From Leclercia adecarboxylata (GTDB taxonomy: Bacteria > Pseudomonadota > Gammaproteobacteria > Enterobacterales > Enterobacteriaceae): a DNA stretch of 61,772 bases. Shown in pieces: positions 25,530 through 36,193 of the stretch (position 1 is the first letter of the stretch; each line of letters begins with the position of its first letter). The notes under the pieces were generated by a model that did not search any database, was not told the origin of the DNA, and saw only the letters and a program-made list of their open reading frames with translations. The position numbers and the translations under genes were made by a program. The stretch is from positions 1-61,772 of the forward strand of contig DERO01000052.1 of NCBI GenBank assembly GCA_002360945.1. Direction: 5' to 3'.

Positions 25530-27530
25530 CTATTTCACCATCTTCCCCTTCAACAACTTCCTCACCCATAACCGGTTCGGGTTCAGCGCCGCCAGCGTAT
25601 GCGCATCCAGCGGGATCGGCTCGTGGCTCATCTGCGCGGCGAGAACTTCCGCCGTCAGCGGTGCCGTACAGAGCCCGCGTGAACTCAGTCCGCCCAGCAT
25701 AAACAGATTGCGGAATTCCGGAGCGCTTACGGCCTGTTCCTTGTTGTTGGCTAAATCCTGATATGCCGCCAGGGTGGCGTCGTAGTCCGGCACCGCTCCG
25801 GTCATCGGGAGATGATCGCGGGTCGCACAGCGAATGCCGTTGCGCGCCTCTCCGGCGCTAACGTCAACCTCACGCGCCCATGCCGCCTCGGGGAGACAGT
25901 CGATCAACCGCTGGCGGTTGTTCTGCTGATCTTCCTCGCTGTACTGCGGCTCCGTCTGTCCGCGGTGATAGCTTGCCCCGATACAGTGGTGGCCGTTGGC
26001 CGGGTTTTGCGGCGTCAGATACCCGTCGTAGCACAGCACCTGACACAGCTGGCTTAACTGCGGGGCCGCCGGGATATGGCTCACCTGACCGCCCACTGGA
26101 TAGACCGGCAGCGGGGCGGTCTGGCTGAACTGGTTGATGCCATGCCCGTTGGCCAGCACCACGCTGCCATGTTGGGCTTGTTCACCGCTGGCGAAGTGCA
26201 GCGTCCAGTGCGCGTTGCTCTGCGCCAGGGACGTCACCTTGTGGTCGTAATGCACCTGCAGGCCGAGGGTTTGCGCCTGCGCAATCACCGCCGCGGTAAG
26301 CTGCGCCGGGCAGAGCCAGCCGCCGAGCGGATACTGGATCCCGCCGCAGCCGGTCGGCACCCCGATACGCTCTTCCACCTGTTGGGCATCGACCGCCACG
26401 GCGATCTGCTCGGGCAGCCCCAGGGCGAGCATATGGTCAATTTTCTGCTGGCTCTTCTCATCCCAGCCAAGCTGGGTAACGCCGCACCAGACATGATCAA
26501 AGGCTACCGGCAGGGCATCGTACAGGCGACGGGCGAAGGTAAAGGCCGTCGGGAAAAACTGACTCAGGGCCGCATCGTGCGCGCTCAGCAGAGGGTAGAG
26601 TGCACCCTGACGATTGCCGGAGGCTCCCGCCGCCGGGGCGTCGTCGGCGCAGTAGAGCGTCACCTGCCAGCCACGACGCAGCAGCGCCAGCGACAACAGG
26701 GCGCTGGCGATCCCGCCACCCACCACGGCGGTTTCTCGCCCGTCACTGGCGGTGCGGGCAAACCACGGCGTGCGGGCAGGGGAGGGGCGATCCTGCTCCA
26801 TCACCCCGACGAGCATTTCCCGCTTGCGGCCAAAGCCTTTGGTTTTTTTCATGCTGAAGCCCGCTTCCTGCAGGCCGCGACGGACAAATCCGGCACAGGT
26901 GAAGGTAGCAAGCGTCGCCCCGGGCCGCGCCAGGCGGGCCATCGCGGCAAACAGCTCCGGGCTCCACATGTCCGGGTTTTTGGCGGGAGCGAAGCCGTCG
27001 AGGAACCAGGCATCAACCTGCTGGTTAAGGGAATCATCCAGTTTGTCAGTGAGTTCGTTGATATCCCCCAGCCAGATATCGAGGGTGACGCGTCCGTCAT
27101 CCAGCAGCAGGCGATGGCAGCCCGCGATGGGCAGAGGCCACTGGGCCTGGAGTTGCTCCGCCCAGGGCGCTAATTCAGGCCAGTGCTGATGCGCCAGACG
27201 CAGGTCGTCGGCGGCCAGCGGGAATTTCTCAAAACTGATGAAATGTAACCTTTGCAGGGTAGCCTCAGGGTGAGCCGCACGGAAGCGATCGAACGCCTGC
27301 CAGAGGGTAAGAAAGTTCAGCCCGGTGCCAAAACCGCTCTCCGCCACCACGAACAGATCGCGGGGATGCACTGGAAAACGGGCGTTCAGCTGATTTCCGT
27401 CGAGGAAAACATAACGTGTCTCTTCCAGTCCGTTATCATTAGAGAAGTAGACGTCATCAAAATCTCGGGAAACAGGTGTACCCTCAGCGTTGAATTCGAG
27501 GTTGGCAGGTTGTATGGCGTTTTGTTTCAC
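25530..27530 (-). CDS. mnmC: MnmC, bifunctional tRNA mnm5s2U biosynthesis protein
   Basis: The GTG at 27530 gives a 666-residue protein aligned with the E. coli start. The N-terminal methyltransferase has the SAM motif ESGFGTGLN at 64-72. The C-terminal FAD-dependent oxidoreductase begins at the GGGIASALL dinucleotide site. Together they convert cmnm5 to nm5 and then mnm5 at wobble U34 of several tRNAs. An upstream ATG (27632) would place 34 non-homologous residues in the fabB promoter, so it is rejected. Confidence 0.96.
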   Translation of the reverse strand: MKQNAIQPANLEFNAEGTPVSRDFDDVYFSNDNGLEETRYVFLDGNQLNARFPVHPRDLFVVAESGFGTGLNFLTLWQAFDRFRAAHPEATLQRLHFISFEKFPLAADDLRLAHQHWPELAPWAEQLQAQWPLPIAGCHRLLLDDGRVTLDIWLGDINELTDKLDDSLNQQVDAWFLDGFAPAKNPDMWSPELFAAMARLARPGATLATFTCAGFVRRGLQEAGFSMKKTKGFGRKREMLVGVMEQDRPSPARTPWFARTASDGRETAVVGGGIASALLSLALLRRGWQVTLYCADDAPAAGASGNRQGALYPLLSAHDAALSQFFPTAFTFARRLYDALPVAFDHVWCGVTQLGWDEKSQQKIDHMLALGLPEQIAVAVDAQQVEERIGVPTGCGGIQYPLGGWLCPAQLTAAVIAQAQTLGLQVHYDHKVTSLAQSNAHWTLHFASGEQAQHGSVVLANGHGINQFSQTAPLPVYPVGGQVSHIPAAPQLSQLCQVLCYDGYLTPQNPANGHHCIGASYHRGQTEPQYSEEDQQNNRQRLIDCLPEAAWAREVDVSAGEARNGIRCATRDHLPMTGAVPDYDATLAAYQDLANNKEQAVSAPEFRNLFMLGGLSSRGLCTAPLTAEVLAAQMSHEPIPLDAHTLAALNPNRLWVRKLLKGKMVK

Positions 27531-27605
27531 GTAAGTTACTCGTCTGACAGGCTGTGCCGCGATCTTAGCGATGTGCGTCTGTTGGTGCAAATTTCCGCAT
27601 AAATT

Positions 27606-27622
27606 GGCTGATCGGACTTGTT
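27606..27622 (+). promoter_or_regulatory. FadR activator site of fabB
   Basis: GGCTGATCGGACTTGTT fits the FadR pattern CTGNTCNGACNTGTT and lies next to the FabR palindrome, as in the E. coli fabB promoter. FadR activates fabB when acyl-CoA is low. Confidence 0.75.
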
Positions 27623-27623
27623 C

Positions 27624-27641
27624 GGCGTACAAGTGTACGCT
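27624..27641. promoter_or_regulatory. FabR operator of fabB
   Basis: GCGTACAAGTGTACGC is a 16-base near-perfect palindrome matching the FabR consensus. FabR represses fabB in response to unsaturated acyl thioesters. Confidence 0.85.
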
Positions 27642-27688
27642 ATTGTGCGACTCGAAACTTAAAATAGTGCGACTTACAGAGGTATTGA

Positions 27689-28906
27689 ATGAAACGTGCA
27701 GTGATTACTGGCTTGGGCATCGTTTCCAGCATCGGTAATAACCAGCAGGAAGTCCTGGCATCTCTGCGTGAAGGACGTTCCGGGATCACCTTCTCTGAAG
27801 AGTTTAAAGATTCCGGTATGCGCAGCCACGTATGGGGTAATGTCAAACTGGACACCACGGGCATGATCGATCGCAAAGTGGTCCGTTTCATGAACGATGC
27901 CTCTATCTACGCCTACCTCTCCATGCAGGAAGCCATTGCTGATGCAGGCCTGAGCGAAGAGGTTTACCAGAACAATCCACGCGTGGGCCTGATTGCCGGC
28001 TCCGGCGGCTCGTCAAAAGCGCAGGTGTTCGGTGCTGACGCGATGCGTAGCCCGCGCGGCCTGAAAGCGGTGGGTCCATACGTTGTGACCAAAGCGATGG
28101 GCTCAGCGGTATCCGCGTGCCTCGCCACCCCGTTCAAAATTCACGGCGTTAACTACTCCATCAGCTCTGCCTGTGCGACTTCCGCTCACTGTATCGGTAA
28201 CGCGGTAGAGCAGATCCAGCTGGGTAAACAGGACATCGTATTTGCTGGCGGCGGCGAAGAGCTGGGCTGGGAAATGGCCTGTGAGTTCGACGCGATGGGC
28301 GCACTGTCCACCAAATACAACGAAACGCCAGAAAAAGCCTCCCGTACTTACGATGCAAGCCGTGACGGCTTCGTTATCGCAGGCGGCGGCGGTATGGTTG
28401 TGGTTGAAGAGCTGGAACACGCTCTGGCCCGTGGCGCGCACATCTATGCTGAGATCGTTGGCTACGGCGCAACCTCCGACGGCGCAGACATGGTTGCTCC
28501 ATCCGGTGAAGGCGCAGTGCGCTGCATGAAGATGGCGATGCACGGCGTTGATACCCCAATCGACTACCTGAACTCTCACGGTACCTCTACTCCGGTAGGC
28601 GACGTGAAAGAGCTGGGTGCAATCCGCGAAGTGTTTGGCGACAACAGCCCGGCCATCTCCGCGACCAAAGCCATGACCGGTCACTCTCTGGGTGCGGCGG
28701 GCGTGCAGGAAGCGATTTACTCTCTGCTGATGCTGGAACATGGCTTTATCGCCCCAAGCATCAACGTGGAACAGCTGGACGAGCAGGCTGCTGGCCTGAA
28801 CATCGTTACCGCGCCAACCGAGCGTGAGCTGAACACCGTGATGTCTAACAGCTTCGGTTTCGGCGGCACCAACGCCACGCTGGTAATGCGTAAGCTGAAA
28901 GCATAA
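27689..28906 (+). CDS. fabB: FabB, beta-ketoacyl-ACP synthase I
   Basis: The 405-residue enzyme condenses malonyl-ACP with acyl-ACP and is essential for unsaturated fatty acids. The nucleophile is Cys162 in [10 protein letters not shown], and the two histidines lie in [11 protein letters not shown] and in TGHSLGAAG. It is one residue shorter than E. coli FabB because of a small change before the active site. GAGGT precedes the ATG. It diverges from mnmC and has FadR and FabR sites upstream. Confidence 0.98.
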   Translation: MKRAVITGLGIVSSIGNNQQEVLASLREGRSGITFSEEFKDSGMRSHVWGNVKLDTTGMIDRKVVRFMNDASIYAYLSMQEAIADAGLSEEVYQNNPRVGLIAGSGGSSKAQVFGADAMRSPRGLKAVGPYVVTKAMGSAVSACLATPFKIHGVNYSISSACATSAHCIGNAVEQIQLGKQDIVFAGGGEELGWEMACEFDAMGALSTKYNETPEKASRTYDASRDGFVIAGGGGMVVVEELEHALARGAHIYAEIVGYGATSDGADMVAPSGEGAVRCMKMAMHGVDTPIDYLNSHGTSTPVGDVKELGAIREVFGDNSPAISATKAMTGHSLGAAGVQEAIYSLLMLEHGFIAPSINVEQLDEQAAGLNIVTAPTERELNTVMSNSFGFGGTNATLVMRKLKA

Positions 28907-28925
28907 GCGTTTGAATGTATAGTAG

Positions 28926-28951
28926 AAGGGAGCCTCTGGCTCCCTTTTTTT
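28926..28951 (+). terminator. fabB intrinsic terminator
   Basis: AAGGGAGCC-TCT-GGCTCCCTTTTTTT: an 8-bp stem with a T-run, 20 bp after the fabB stop codon. Confidence 0.93.
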
Positions 28952-28973
28952 ATGCCTGAACATGGAGTTATGC

Positions 28974-30152
28974 ATGACGGCTATTACCTCAGACAAAAAC
29001 GCCTCTTCCGGAAACGTCTCGCTGTTTCGTATCGCCTTTGCGGTATTCCTGACCTATATGACCGTTGGCCTGCCGCTGCCGGTGATCCCGCTGTTTGTTC
29101 ACCAGGAGCTGGGCTATGGCAACACCATGGTCGGTATCGCCGTGGGTATTCAGTTCTTAGCCACGGTGTTAACCCGCGGCTACGCCGGTCGGCTGGCGGA
29201 TCAGCACGGTGCAAAACGCTCGGCGCTGCAGGGCATGTTCGCCTGCGGTCTGGCGGGCGGCGCATGGTTACTGGCCGCGCTGCTGCCGGTGGACGCGGCC
29301 TGGAAATTTGCGCTGCTGGTGGTGGGACGCTTAATTCTCGGTTTTGGTGAAAGCCAGCTTCTGACCGGCACCCTGACCTGGGGGATGGGGCTGGTGGGGC
29401 CCGCGCGTTCCGGCAAGGTGATGTCGTGGAACGGGATGGCTATCTATGGCGCGCTGGCCGCGGGTGCACCGCTGGGGCTGTTGATTAATAGTCATTTTGG
29501 CTTTGCAGCCCTGGCCGCGACCACCATGGCACTGCCGCTGCTGGCATGGGCGTTTAACGGCACGGTGCGTAAAGTGCCGGCCCATAAAGGCGAACGTCCT
29601 TCACTGTGGAGCGTGGTGGGGCAAATCTGGCAGCCGGGGCTCGGTCTTGCCCTGCAGGGGGTAGGCTTTGCGGTGATCGGGACCTTCGTCTCGCTCTACT
29701 TTATGAGCCGTGGCTGGGCGATGGCAGGGTTTACGCTCACCGCCTTTGGCGGCGCGTTTGTCCTGATGCGGGTGCTGTTCGGCTGGATGCCGGATCGTTA
29801 TGGTGGCGTGAAGGTGGCGGTGGCGTCGCTGGTGATTGAGACCATTGGCCTTGTGCTGCTCTGGCAGGCCCCAAACGCGCCGGTGGCGCTGCTGGGCGCA
29901 GCCCTGACCGGCTGCGGCTGTTCGCTGATTTTCCCGGCACTCGGTGTCGAGGTCGTTAAACGCGTTGCTCCGCAGGTGCGCGGTACGGCGCTGGGCGGTT
30001 ATGCCGCGTTTCAGGATATCTCCTACGGGGTCACCGCGCCGATGGCAGGTCTGCTGGCGACCTCGTTCGGCTATCCATCGGTCTTCCTGGCGGGGGCGGT
30101 TTCTGCGGTGGTGGGAATTGTCGTTACGCTGGTAGCGTTTCGGAAATCTTAG
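28974..30152 (+). CDS. yfcJ: YfcJ, MFS transporter
   Basis: The 392-residue protein (ATG at 28974) has the twelve-helix MFS pattern, with the loop 2-3 signature [11 protein letters not shown] and its repeat [11 protein letters not shown] in the second half. It matches E. coli YfcJ in length and position. It is probably a drug or metabolite exporter; the substrate is unknown. An ATG four codons upstream (28962) is less likely. Confidence 0.93.
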   Translation: MTAITSDKNASSGNVSLFRIAFAVFLTYMTVGLPLPVIPLFVHQELGYGNTMVGIAVGIQFLATVLTRGYAGRLADQHGAKRSALQGMFACGLAGGAWLLAALLPVDAAWKFALLVVGRLILGFGESQLLTGTLTWGMGLVGPARSGKVMSWNGMAIYGALAAGAPLGLLINSHFGFAALAATTMALPLLAWAFNGTVRKVPAHKGERPSLWSVVGQIWQPGLGLALQGVGFAVIGTFVSLYFMSRGWAMAGFTLTAFGGAFVLMRVLFGWMPDRYGGVKVAVASLVIETIGLVLLWQAPNAPVALLGAALTGCGCSLIFPALGVEVVKRVAPQVRGTALGGYAAFQDISYGVTAPMAGLLATSFGYPSVFLAGAVSAVVGIVVTLVAFRKS

Positions 30153-30160
30153 CGGTTTGT

Positions 30161-30237
30161 TGCCGGGTGGCGGCTGCGCCTTACCCGGCCTACAGATCGT
30201 GTTTTTGTAGGCCCGGTAAGCGTAGCGCCACCGGGCA
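30161..30237. repeat. paired REP elements (BIME-like)
   Basis: Two inverted REP units, TGCCGGGTGGCGGCTGCGCC...GGCCTAC and GTAGGCCCGGTAAGCGTAGCG...GGGCA, surround a short AT-rich spacer between convergent yfcJ and flk. They form a strong compound hairpin. Confidence 0.87.
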
Positions 30238-30242
30238 AAACA

Positions 30243-31247
30243 TCACGCGACCAGCCAGAACAGCGCCAGTGCAACGAGTAGTGCAATCAGCATCAGTCCA
30301 GGACGGGCAGAGAGCGTTCTGAAGGTTTCCACTACCGGAGCAAACAGCGGGCTGTAAATCGGCTGGATATTGCGCACTTCCGTCACGCCAGCTTCACGCT
30401 CGGTGCGGCGGGTAAAGATCGCATTAAGCAGATCCTGAACCTGGGCGGTGGTCAGCACCGTCTGCGGCGTCGCCTGCCAGTTCTGGCGGGCATAGTCCTG
30501 AATATTGTCCCACTCCTGCGGCTCCAGCGGCTGTTTCAGCGCCGCCTGCAGGGTGTGCAGCGTTGGCGCGCTCTGAGTGCTCAGGGTCTGGCGCGCCTGC
30601 AGCCAGGTGGCAAGATGGGTAAACTGTCTGGCCGGGATCAACTCTCCCGCCTTCACGCCTGACAACTCCAGCATCGACTGCCAGATCAGTTTGGTCGGCT
30701 CACCCGTGGCGGCAGCCAGCTTGGTCACCATCTGCTTGAGCGTATTGTGTTCAGCAGGCAGCAGCGGACGTTCGGTAGCAGGGCGCTGCTGCGGCTGCGG
30801 AATGGCGAGCTGGTTATTTTGCAGCAGCGTCAGCACCGTCTTAAGCTGCTCAGGGGTCAGCTGGCTAAGTGCCGTCTGGCCGTACTGCTGGCGAATAAAA
30901 TCGCTGGCCGCCTGACGGTTATTCCCCTGACTTAACAGCTCCGTCAGCTGGGAGACCATCTGCCGGGTGGTGTGATTTTGCTGTGCGGTACTCATGCGCT
31001 GGTTCAGGTTTTGCTCTGCAGCAGGGAAGTGGCGCGACAGCATAGGCGCATCGCTCTTCAGGCCCAGATCGTGTTTGACCCCGGCCCACACTTCCGCACT
31101 CTGCTGCGACGTCAGGGCAATCAGCCGGGTGATCAGGCGTTCCAGTACGGTGCGCTGCTGTGTGGAGAGGGGCTGTTCGCCTGCGACGTGAGACGGACGC
31201 GGGCCGTCACCCGGAGGTTGCGGCGGCGTACCTGAAATGGGCTGCAT
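30243..31247 (-). CDS. flk: Flk (RflH), flagellar hook-length checkpoint membrane protein
   Basis: From the ATG at 31247 (AAGGA 10 bases before) the protein has 334 residues. A Pro-rich N terminus, a long Gln-rich helical cytoplasmic part (including PEQLKTVLTLLQ and LWxGVKHDLGL-like elements) and one C-terminal membrane anchor (about 315-334) fit E. coli Flk. It prevents premature secretion of FlgM before hook and ring completion. A TTG two codons upstream is an alternative start. Confidence 0.92.
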   Translation of the reverse strand: MQPISGTPPQPPGDGPRPSHVAGEQPLSTQQRTVLERLITRLIALTSQQSAEVWAGVKHDLGLKSDAPMLSRHFPAAEQNLNQRMSTAQQNHTTRQMVSQLTELLSQGNNRQAASDFIRQQYGQTALSQLTPEQLKTVLTLLQNNQLAIPQPQQRPATERPLLPAEHNTLKQMVTKLAAATGEPTKLIWQSMLELSGVKAGELIPARQFTHLATWLQARQTLSTQSAPTLHTLQAALKQPLEPQEWDNIQDYARQNWQATPQTVLTTAQVQDLLNAIFTRRTEREAGVTEVRNIQPIYSPLFAPVVETFRTLSARPGLMLIALLVALALFWLVA

Positions 31248-31360
31248 CGTCAAAAAATCCTTAAAGTCGTTACTCAGCGTAAACCAGGTTACGTATATGC
31301 CTGGCGGCCAGATTATGGCACACTTGACCGGTTAACTTCCTCTCAAACAGGTACTCAGAC

Positions 31361-32497
31361 GTGAAAATCCTCGTTGATGAAAATATGCCTTACGCCCGCG
31401 AGCTGTTCAGCCGCCTGGGTGAGGTTAAGGCCGTTCCCGGACGCCCGATCCCGCTCGCTGAGCTGGATGATGCCGACGCGCTGATGGTGCGCTCAGTGAC
31501 CAAAGTGAATGAGGCGCTGTTGTCCGGCAAAGCGGTGAAGTTTGTCGGTACGGCGACCGCGGGAACCGATCATGTGGATGATGCGTGGCTGGAGCAGGCG
31601 GGGATCGGTTTTTCCGCCGCGCCGGGCTGTAACGCCATCGCGGTCGTGGAGTATGTTTTTTCTTCCCTGCTGATGCTGGCCGAGCGTGACGGGTTTACCC
31701 TGGCCGATCGCACCGTCGGCATTGTCGGGGTCGGTAACGTGGGCGGCCGCCTGCAAAAGCGCCTGGAGGCGTTAGGCATCCGCACGCTGCTGTGCGATCC
31801 CCCGCGTGCTGACCGTGGCGATGAGGGCGATTTCCGCAGCCTGGACGAGCTGGTGGCAGAATGTGACGTGCTCACCTTCCATACCCCGCTGTTTAAAGAC
31901 GGGCCGTATAAATCCCTGCATCTGGCCGATGAGGCGCTGATTAGCCGCCTGAAGCCGGGCACTATTCTGATCAACGCCTGCCGCGGCCCGGTGGTGGACA
32001 ACGCCGCGCTGCTGAAGCGTCTGGACGCCGGTCAGGATCTCAGCGTGGTGCTGGACGTCTGGGAGCCGGAGCCGGATCTCAACGTCGCGCTGCTGGATAA
32101 AGTGGATATTGGTACCGCGCACATCGCGGGCTACACCCTGGAAGGCAAAGCGCGCGGCACCACCCAGGTGTTTGAGGCCTACAGCGCCTTTATTGGCAAA
32201 TCGCAGCAGGTGGCGCTGGATACCCTGCTGCCGACTCCGGAATTTGGCCGCATTACTCTCCATGGCCCGCTGGATCAGGCAACGCTGAAAAGGCTGGTGC
32301 ATTTAGTGTATGATGTGCGCCGCGATGACGCGCTGCTGCGAAAAGTAGCGGGTATGCCGGGTGAATTCGACAAGCTGCGCAAGCATTATGTGGAGCGCCG
32401 CGAATGGTCTTCCCTGTATGTGATGTGTGATGACGCTGCGGCGGCATCACTGCTGCACAAGCTGGGCTTCAACGCCACTCATCATCCGGTTCGTTAA
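31361..32497 (+). CDS. pdxB: PdxB, erythronate-4-phosphate dehydrogenase
   Basis: The 378-residue D-isomer 2-hydroxyacid dehydrogenase performs the second step of DXP-dependent pyridoxal phosphate synthesis. The Rossmann signature [12 protein letters not shown] is at about residue 120 and the catalytic Arg lies in [12 protein letters not shown]-terminal dimerisation domain follows. The start is GTG. The gene diverges from flk, and usg follows after 67 bp. Confidence 0.97.
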   Translation: MKILVDENMPYARELFSRLGEVKAVPGRPIPLAELDDADALMVRSVTKVNEALLSGKAVKFVGTATAGTDHVDDAWLEQAGIGFSAAPGCNAIAVVEYVFSSLLMLAERDGFTLADRTVGIVGVGNVGGRLQKRLEALGIRTLLCDPPRADRGDEGDFRSLDELVAECDVLTFHTPLFKDGPYKSLHLADEALISRLKPGTILINACRGPVVDNAALLKRLDAGQDLSVVLDVWEPEPDLNVALLDKVDIGTAHIAGYTLEGKARGTTQVFEAYSAFIGKSQQVALDTLLPTPEFGRITLHGPLDQATLKRLVHLVYDVRRDDALLRKVAGMPGEFDKLRKHYVERREWSSLYVMCDDAAAASLLHKLGFNATHHPVR

Positions 32498-32564
32498 TGT
32501 CTTCTTAATGCTCCCTGGCGGATAACCCGCCGGGGACGCTTTTTTATTTCTGGAGTAAACCACC

Positions 32565-33578
32565 ATGTCTGAAGGCTGGAACATTGCCATACTGGGCGCA
32601 ACGGGCGCCGTGGGCGAAGCCCTGCTCGAAACCCTTGCCGAGCGTCAGTTCCCGGTGGGGGAGATCTTTGCCCTGGCGCGTAATGAGAGCGCAGGTGAGC
32701 ATCTGCGTTATGAGGGAAAATCGGTACGCGTTCAGGACGCGGCTGAATTCGACTGGACCCAGGCGCAGCTGGCCTTTTTCGTCGCCGGTGCTGAAGCCTC
32801 CGCAACTTATATCGAAGAGGCCACCAACGCGGGCTGTCTGGTGATTGATTCAAGCGGCCTGTTTGCCCTTGAGCCGGACGTGCCGCTGGTGGTGCCGGAC
32901 GTTAACCCGTTCGTGCTGGCCGACTACCGCAACCGTAACCTGATCGCCGTCCCGGACAGTCTGACAAGCCAGTTGCTGACCGCCCTGAAACCGCTGATCG
33001 ATGATGGCGGCTTATCCCGTATTACCGTCACCAGCCTGCTGTCGGCCTCCGCCCACGGTAAAAAAGCGGTGGATGCGCTGGCCGGGCAGAGCGCCAGGCT
33101 GCTGAACGGTATTCCGGTGGACGAAGAGGACTTCTTTGGCCGTCAGTTGGCCTTCAACATGCTGCCGCTGCTGCCGGATCGCGAAGGCAGCGTGCGTGAA
33201 GAGCGCCAGCTTGTCGATCAGGTCCGCAAGATCCTGCAGGATGAAGGGCTGATGATCTCCGCCAACTGCGTGCAGTCGCCGGTGTTTTACGGTCACGCCC
33301 AGATGGTGAGCTTCGAAGCCATGCGCCCGCTGGCGGCGGAAGAGGCACGTGACGCCTTTGGCCGCGGCGAGGACATTGAGCTGTCCGAAGAGCGCGAGTT
33401 CCCGACCCAGGTGGGTGACGCAACCGGCAACGCCCGCCTCTCCATCGGCTGCGTACGCAACGATTACGGCATGCCGGAGCAGATCCAGTTCTGGTCGGTG
33501 GCCGATAACGTTCGTTTCGGCGGCGCGCTGATGGCGGTGAAAATTGCCGAGAAACTGGTGCAGGAGTATTTGTACTGA
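32565..33578 (+). CDS. usg: Usg, aspartate-semialdehyde dehydrogenase-like protein
   Basis: The 337-residue protein resembles Asd with its N-terminal NADP fold ([16 protein letters not shown]) and the later [14 protein letters not shown] region. The catalytic Cys that Asd has in its NCT motif is not evident, so activity is doubtful; the physiological role is unknown. The stop overlaps the truA start (TGATG), as in E. coli. Confidence 0.94.
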   Translation: MSEGWNIAILGATGAVGEALLETLAERQFPVGEIFALARNESAGEHLRYEGKSVRVQDAAEFDWTQAQLAFFVAGAEASATYIEEATNAGCLVIDSSGLFALEPDVPLVVPDVNPFVLADYRNRNLIAVPDSLTSQLLTALKPLIDDGGLSRITVTSLLSASAHGKKAVDALAGQSARLLNGIPVDEEDFFGRQLAFNMLPLLPDREGSVREERQLVDQVRKILQDEGLMISANCVQSPVFYGHAQMVSFEAMRPLAAEEARDAFGRGEDIELSEEREFPTQVGDATGNARLSIGCVRNDYGMPEQIQFWSVADNVRFGGALMAVKIAEKLVQEYLY

Positions 33579-34390
33579 TGTCAGAAGTGGAACAAAAGCC
33601 GGTCCATAGAATTGCCCTCGGGATTGAGTACGATGGCAGTAAATATTATGGCTGGCAGCGTCAGAACGAGGTGCGCAGCGTCCAGGAGAAACTGGAGAAA
33701 GCGCTCTCTCAGGTGGCGAATGAACCCATCAATGTCCTGTGCGCGGGGCGTACCGACGCTGGTGTCCACGGTACGGGGCAGGTGGTGCACTTTGAAACCA
33801 CCGCGCTGCGTAAAGACGCGGCCTGGACGCTGGGGGTAAATGCGAATTTGCCTGGTGACATCGCCGTGCGCTGGGTCAAAACTGTGGCGGATGATTTTCA
33901 CGCGCGCTTCAGCGCCACCGCGCGCCGCTACCGCTACATCATCTATAACCAGCGTCTGCGTCCGGCCGTGTTAGGCCAGGGCGTAACGCATTTTTACGAG
34001 CCTCTGGATGCCGATCGCATGCATCGTGCGGCGCAGGTGCTGATTGGTGAAAACGACTTTACCTCGTTTCGCGCGGTACAGTGCCAGTCGCGAACCCCGT
34101 GGCGCAACGTGATGCACATTAACGTCAGTCGTTATGGGGCGTATGTGGTGGTGGATATCAAGGCCAACGCCTTTGTACATCATATGGTGCGGAATATTGT
34201 TGGCAGCCTGATGGAAGTGGGCGCCGGACACCAGCCGGAGAGCTGGATTGCAGAGTTGCTGGCAGCGAAGGACAGAACCCTGGCAGCAGCAACGGCAAAA
34301 GCGGAAGGGCTGTATCTGGTCTCGGTCGATTACCCGGATCGTTTTGACCTTCCGAAACCGCCAATGGGCCCGCTGTTTTTAGCGGACTGA
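33578..34390 (+). CDS. truA: TruA, tRNA pseudouridine(38-40) synthase
   Basis: The 270-residue enzyme makes pseudouridine at positions 38-40 of tRNA anticodon arms. The catalytic Asp60 is in [18 protein letters not shown], and [13 protein letters not shown] in the second half is typical. It is translationally coupled to usg. dedA starts 27 bp downstream. Confidence 0.98.
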   Translation: MSEVEQKPVHRIALGIEYDGSKYYGWQRQNEVRSVQEKLEKALSQVANEPINVLCAGRTDAGVHGTGQVVHFETTALRKDAAWTLGVNANLPGDIAVRWVKTVADDFHARFSATARRYRYIIYNQRLRPAVLGQGVTHFYEPLDADRMHRAAQVLIGENDFTSFRAVQCQSRTPWRNVMHINVSRYGAYVVVDIKANAFVHHMVRNIVGSLMEVGAGHQPESWIAELLAAKDRTLAAATAKAEGLYLVSVDYPDRFDLPKPPMGPLFLAD

Positions 34391-34417
34391 TAGTCGTGCA
34401 ATAAAGGTTTAGACAAT

Positions 34418-35077
34418 ATGGATTTTATTCGCTTTGTGATTGATTTCATTCTGCATATTGATGTTCACCTGGCGGAGCTGGTCGCTGATTATGGCGTCTG
34501 GGTCTATGCCATTCTGTTCCTGATCCTGTTTTGTGAAACCGGACTGGTGGTCACCCCGTTCTTACCGGGCGATTCGCTGCTGTTCGTGGCGGGGGCGCTG
34601 GCCTCGCTGGAAACCAACGACATCAACGTTCACCTGATGGTGGTTCTGATGCTTATCGCCGCGATCCTTGGCGATGCGGTGAACTACACTATAGGTCGGC
34701 TGTTTGGCGACCGGTTGTTCAGTAATCCGGACTCGAAGATTTTCCGTCGCAGCTATCTTGATAAAACCCATGCGTTTTATGAGAAACACGGCGGTAAAAC
34801 CATTATTCTCGCCCGCTTTGTGCCGATCGTCAGAACCTTTGCCCCCTTTGTTGCGGGAATGGGGCATATGTCGTACCGTCATTTCGCGCTCTATAACGTC
34901 TCGGGCGCGCTGCTGTGGGTACTCAGCTTTACCTACGCGGGCTATTTCTTCGGGACTATTCCTATGATTCAGGAAAATCTCAAGTTACTGATCCTGGGGA
35001 TTATTGTGGTCTCCATTCTGCCGGGCGTGATCGAAATTATTCGTCACCGACGCGCGGCGGCAAAACAGGCAAAATAA
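34418..35077 (+). CDS. dedA: DedA family membrane protein
   Basis: The 219-residue inner-membrane protein has the DedA/SNARE-associated pattern: [16 protein letters not shown] near residue 50, the re-entrant and membrane helices, and the conserved [19 protein letters not shown] motif. DedA proteins support proton-motive force and undecaprenyl-phosphate or phospholipid flipping. The position between truA and accD is that of E. coli. Confidence 0.95.
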   Translation: MDFIRFVIDFILHIDVHLAELVADYGVWVYAILFLILFCETGLVVTPFLPGDSLLFVAGALASLETNDINVHLMVVLMLIAAILGDAVNYTIGRLFGDRLFSNPDSKIFRRSYLDKTHAFYEKHGGKTIILARFVPIVRTFAPFVAGMGHMSYRHFALYNVSGALLWVLSFTYAGYFFGTIPMIQENLKLLILGIIVVSILPGVIEIIRHRRAAAKQAK

Positions 35078-35219
35078 AAGCACCACTGCGGTTCGACCAC
35101 TTTTTTATCCAAAGTTTCGGGCTGTTATGTTTTAATGTGCAACATTCATGGTCTGTCGGGGGCAAAAATGGCATTATGCGCCCCTTGCAGCAAACCTGGT
35201 TCAGGCAGAAAGGTTATCA

Positions 35220-36125
35220 ATGAGCTGGATTGAACGAATTAAAAGTAATATCACCCCAACCCGCAAAGCGAGTATTCCTGAAGGGGTGTGGACCAAATGT
35301 GACAGCTGTGGCCAGGTCCTGTACCGCGCCGAGCTGGAGCGTAATCTGGAAGTTTGTCCGAAGTGCGATCACCACATGCGTATGTCGGCGCGTAACCGCC
35401 TGCATAGCCTGCTGGATGAAGGTTCTCTGGTTGAACTGGGCAGCGAGCTTGAGCCGAAAGATGTGCTGAAGTTCCGCGATTCCAAGAAATACAAAGACCG
35501 TCTGGCCTCTGCACAGAAAGAGACCGGCGAGAAAGACGCCCTGGTGGTGATGAAAGGCACCCTGCACGAGATGCCGGTTGTCGCAGCGGCGTTTGAGTTC
35601 TCCTTTATGGGCGGCTCAATGGGTTCCGTGGTTGGCGCGCGCTTTGTGCGTGCGGTTGAGCAGGCGCTGGAAGACAACTGTCCGCTGATCTGCTTCTCCG
35701 CCTCCGGTGGTGCCCGTATGCAGGAAGCGCTGATGTCGCTGATGCAGATGGCAAAAACCTCCGCAGCGCTGGCGAAAATGCAGGAACGCGGTCTGCCGTA
35801 CATCTCCGTACTGACCGACCCGACCATGGGCGGCGTATCGGCGAGCTTCGCGATGCTGGGCGATCTGAACATCGCTGAACCGAAAGCGCTGATCGGCTTT
35901 GCCGGCCCGCGCGTTATCGAACAAACGGTACGTGAGAAACTGCCGCCGGGCTTCCAGCGCAGTGAGTTCCTTATCGAGAAAGGCGCTATCGACATGATCG
36001 TTCGCCGTCCGGAGATGCGCCTGAAACTGGCCAGCATCCTGGCGAAGCTGATGAATCTGCCGTCGCCGAGCCCGGATGAGCCGCGCGAAGGCGTGGTGGT
36101 ACCGGATCAGGAACCCGAGGCCTGA
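35220..36125 (+). CDS. accD: AccD, acetyl-CoA carboxylase carboxyltransferase subunit beta
   Basis: The 301-residue subunit has an N-terminal zinc ribbon with Cys27, Cys30, Cys46 and Cys49, which in E. coli AccD binds nucleic acid. A crotonase-type carboxyltransferase domain follows ([38 protein letters not shown]). With AccA it transfers CO2 from biotin to acetyl-CoA. The ATG at 35220 is chosen; an upstream in-frame start at 35148 adds non-conserved residues. Confidence 0.98.
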   Translation: MSWIERIKSNITPTRKASIPEGVWTKCDSCGQVLYRAELERNLEVCPKCDHHMRMSARNRLHSLLDEGSLVELGSELEPKDVLKFRDSKKYKDRLASAQKETGEKDALVVMKGTLHEMPVVAAAFEFSFMGGSMGSVVGARFVRAVEQALEDNCPLICFSASGGARMQEALMSLMQMAKTSAALAKMQERGLPYISVLTDPTMGGVSASFAMLGDLNIAEPKALIGFAGPRVIEQTVREKLPPGFQRSEFLIEKGAIDMIVRRPEMRLKLASILAKLMNLPSPSPDEPREGVVVPDQEPEA

Positions 36126-36193
36126 TAACTGAAAAGGGCAGGGCCAATGGCGCTGCCCTTTTGCTTTCTAACCGTAACTGAAAAGCGCGCAAC

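Noticed and set aside
26076..27173. Plus-strand open frame of 365 codons
   Set aside because: It is fully antisense to mnmC, whose protein is conserved throughout; the frame is a by-product of GC-rich codon use.
27531..27632. N-terminal extension of MnmC
   Set aside because: It would cover the FadR site and the FabR operator region of fabB, and the extra residues do not match MnmC; the GTG at 27530 agrees with the family start.
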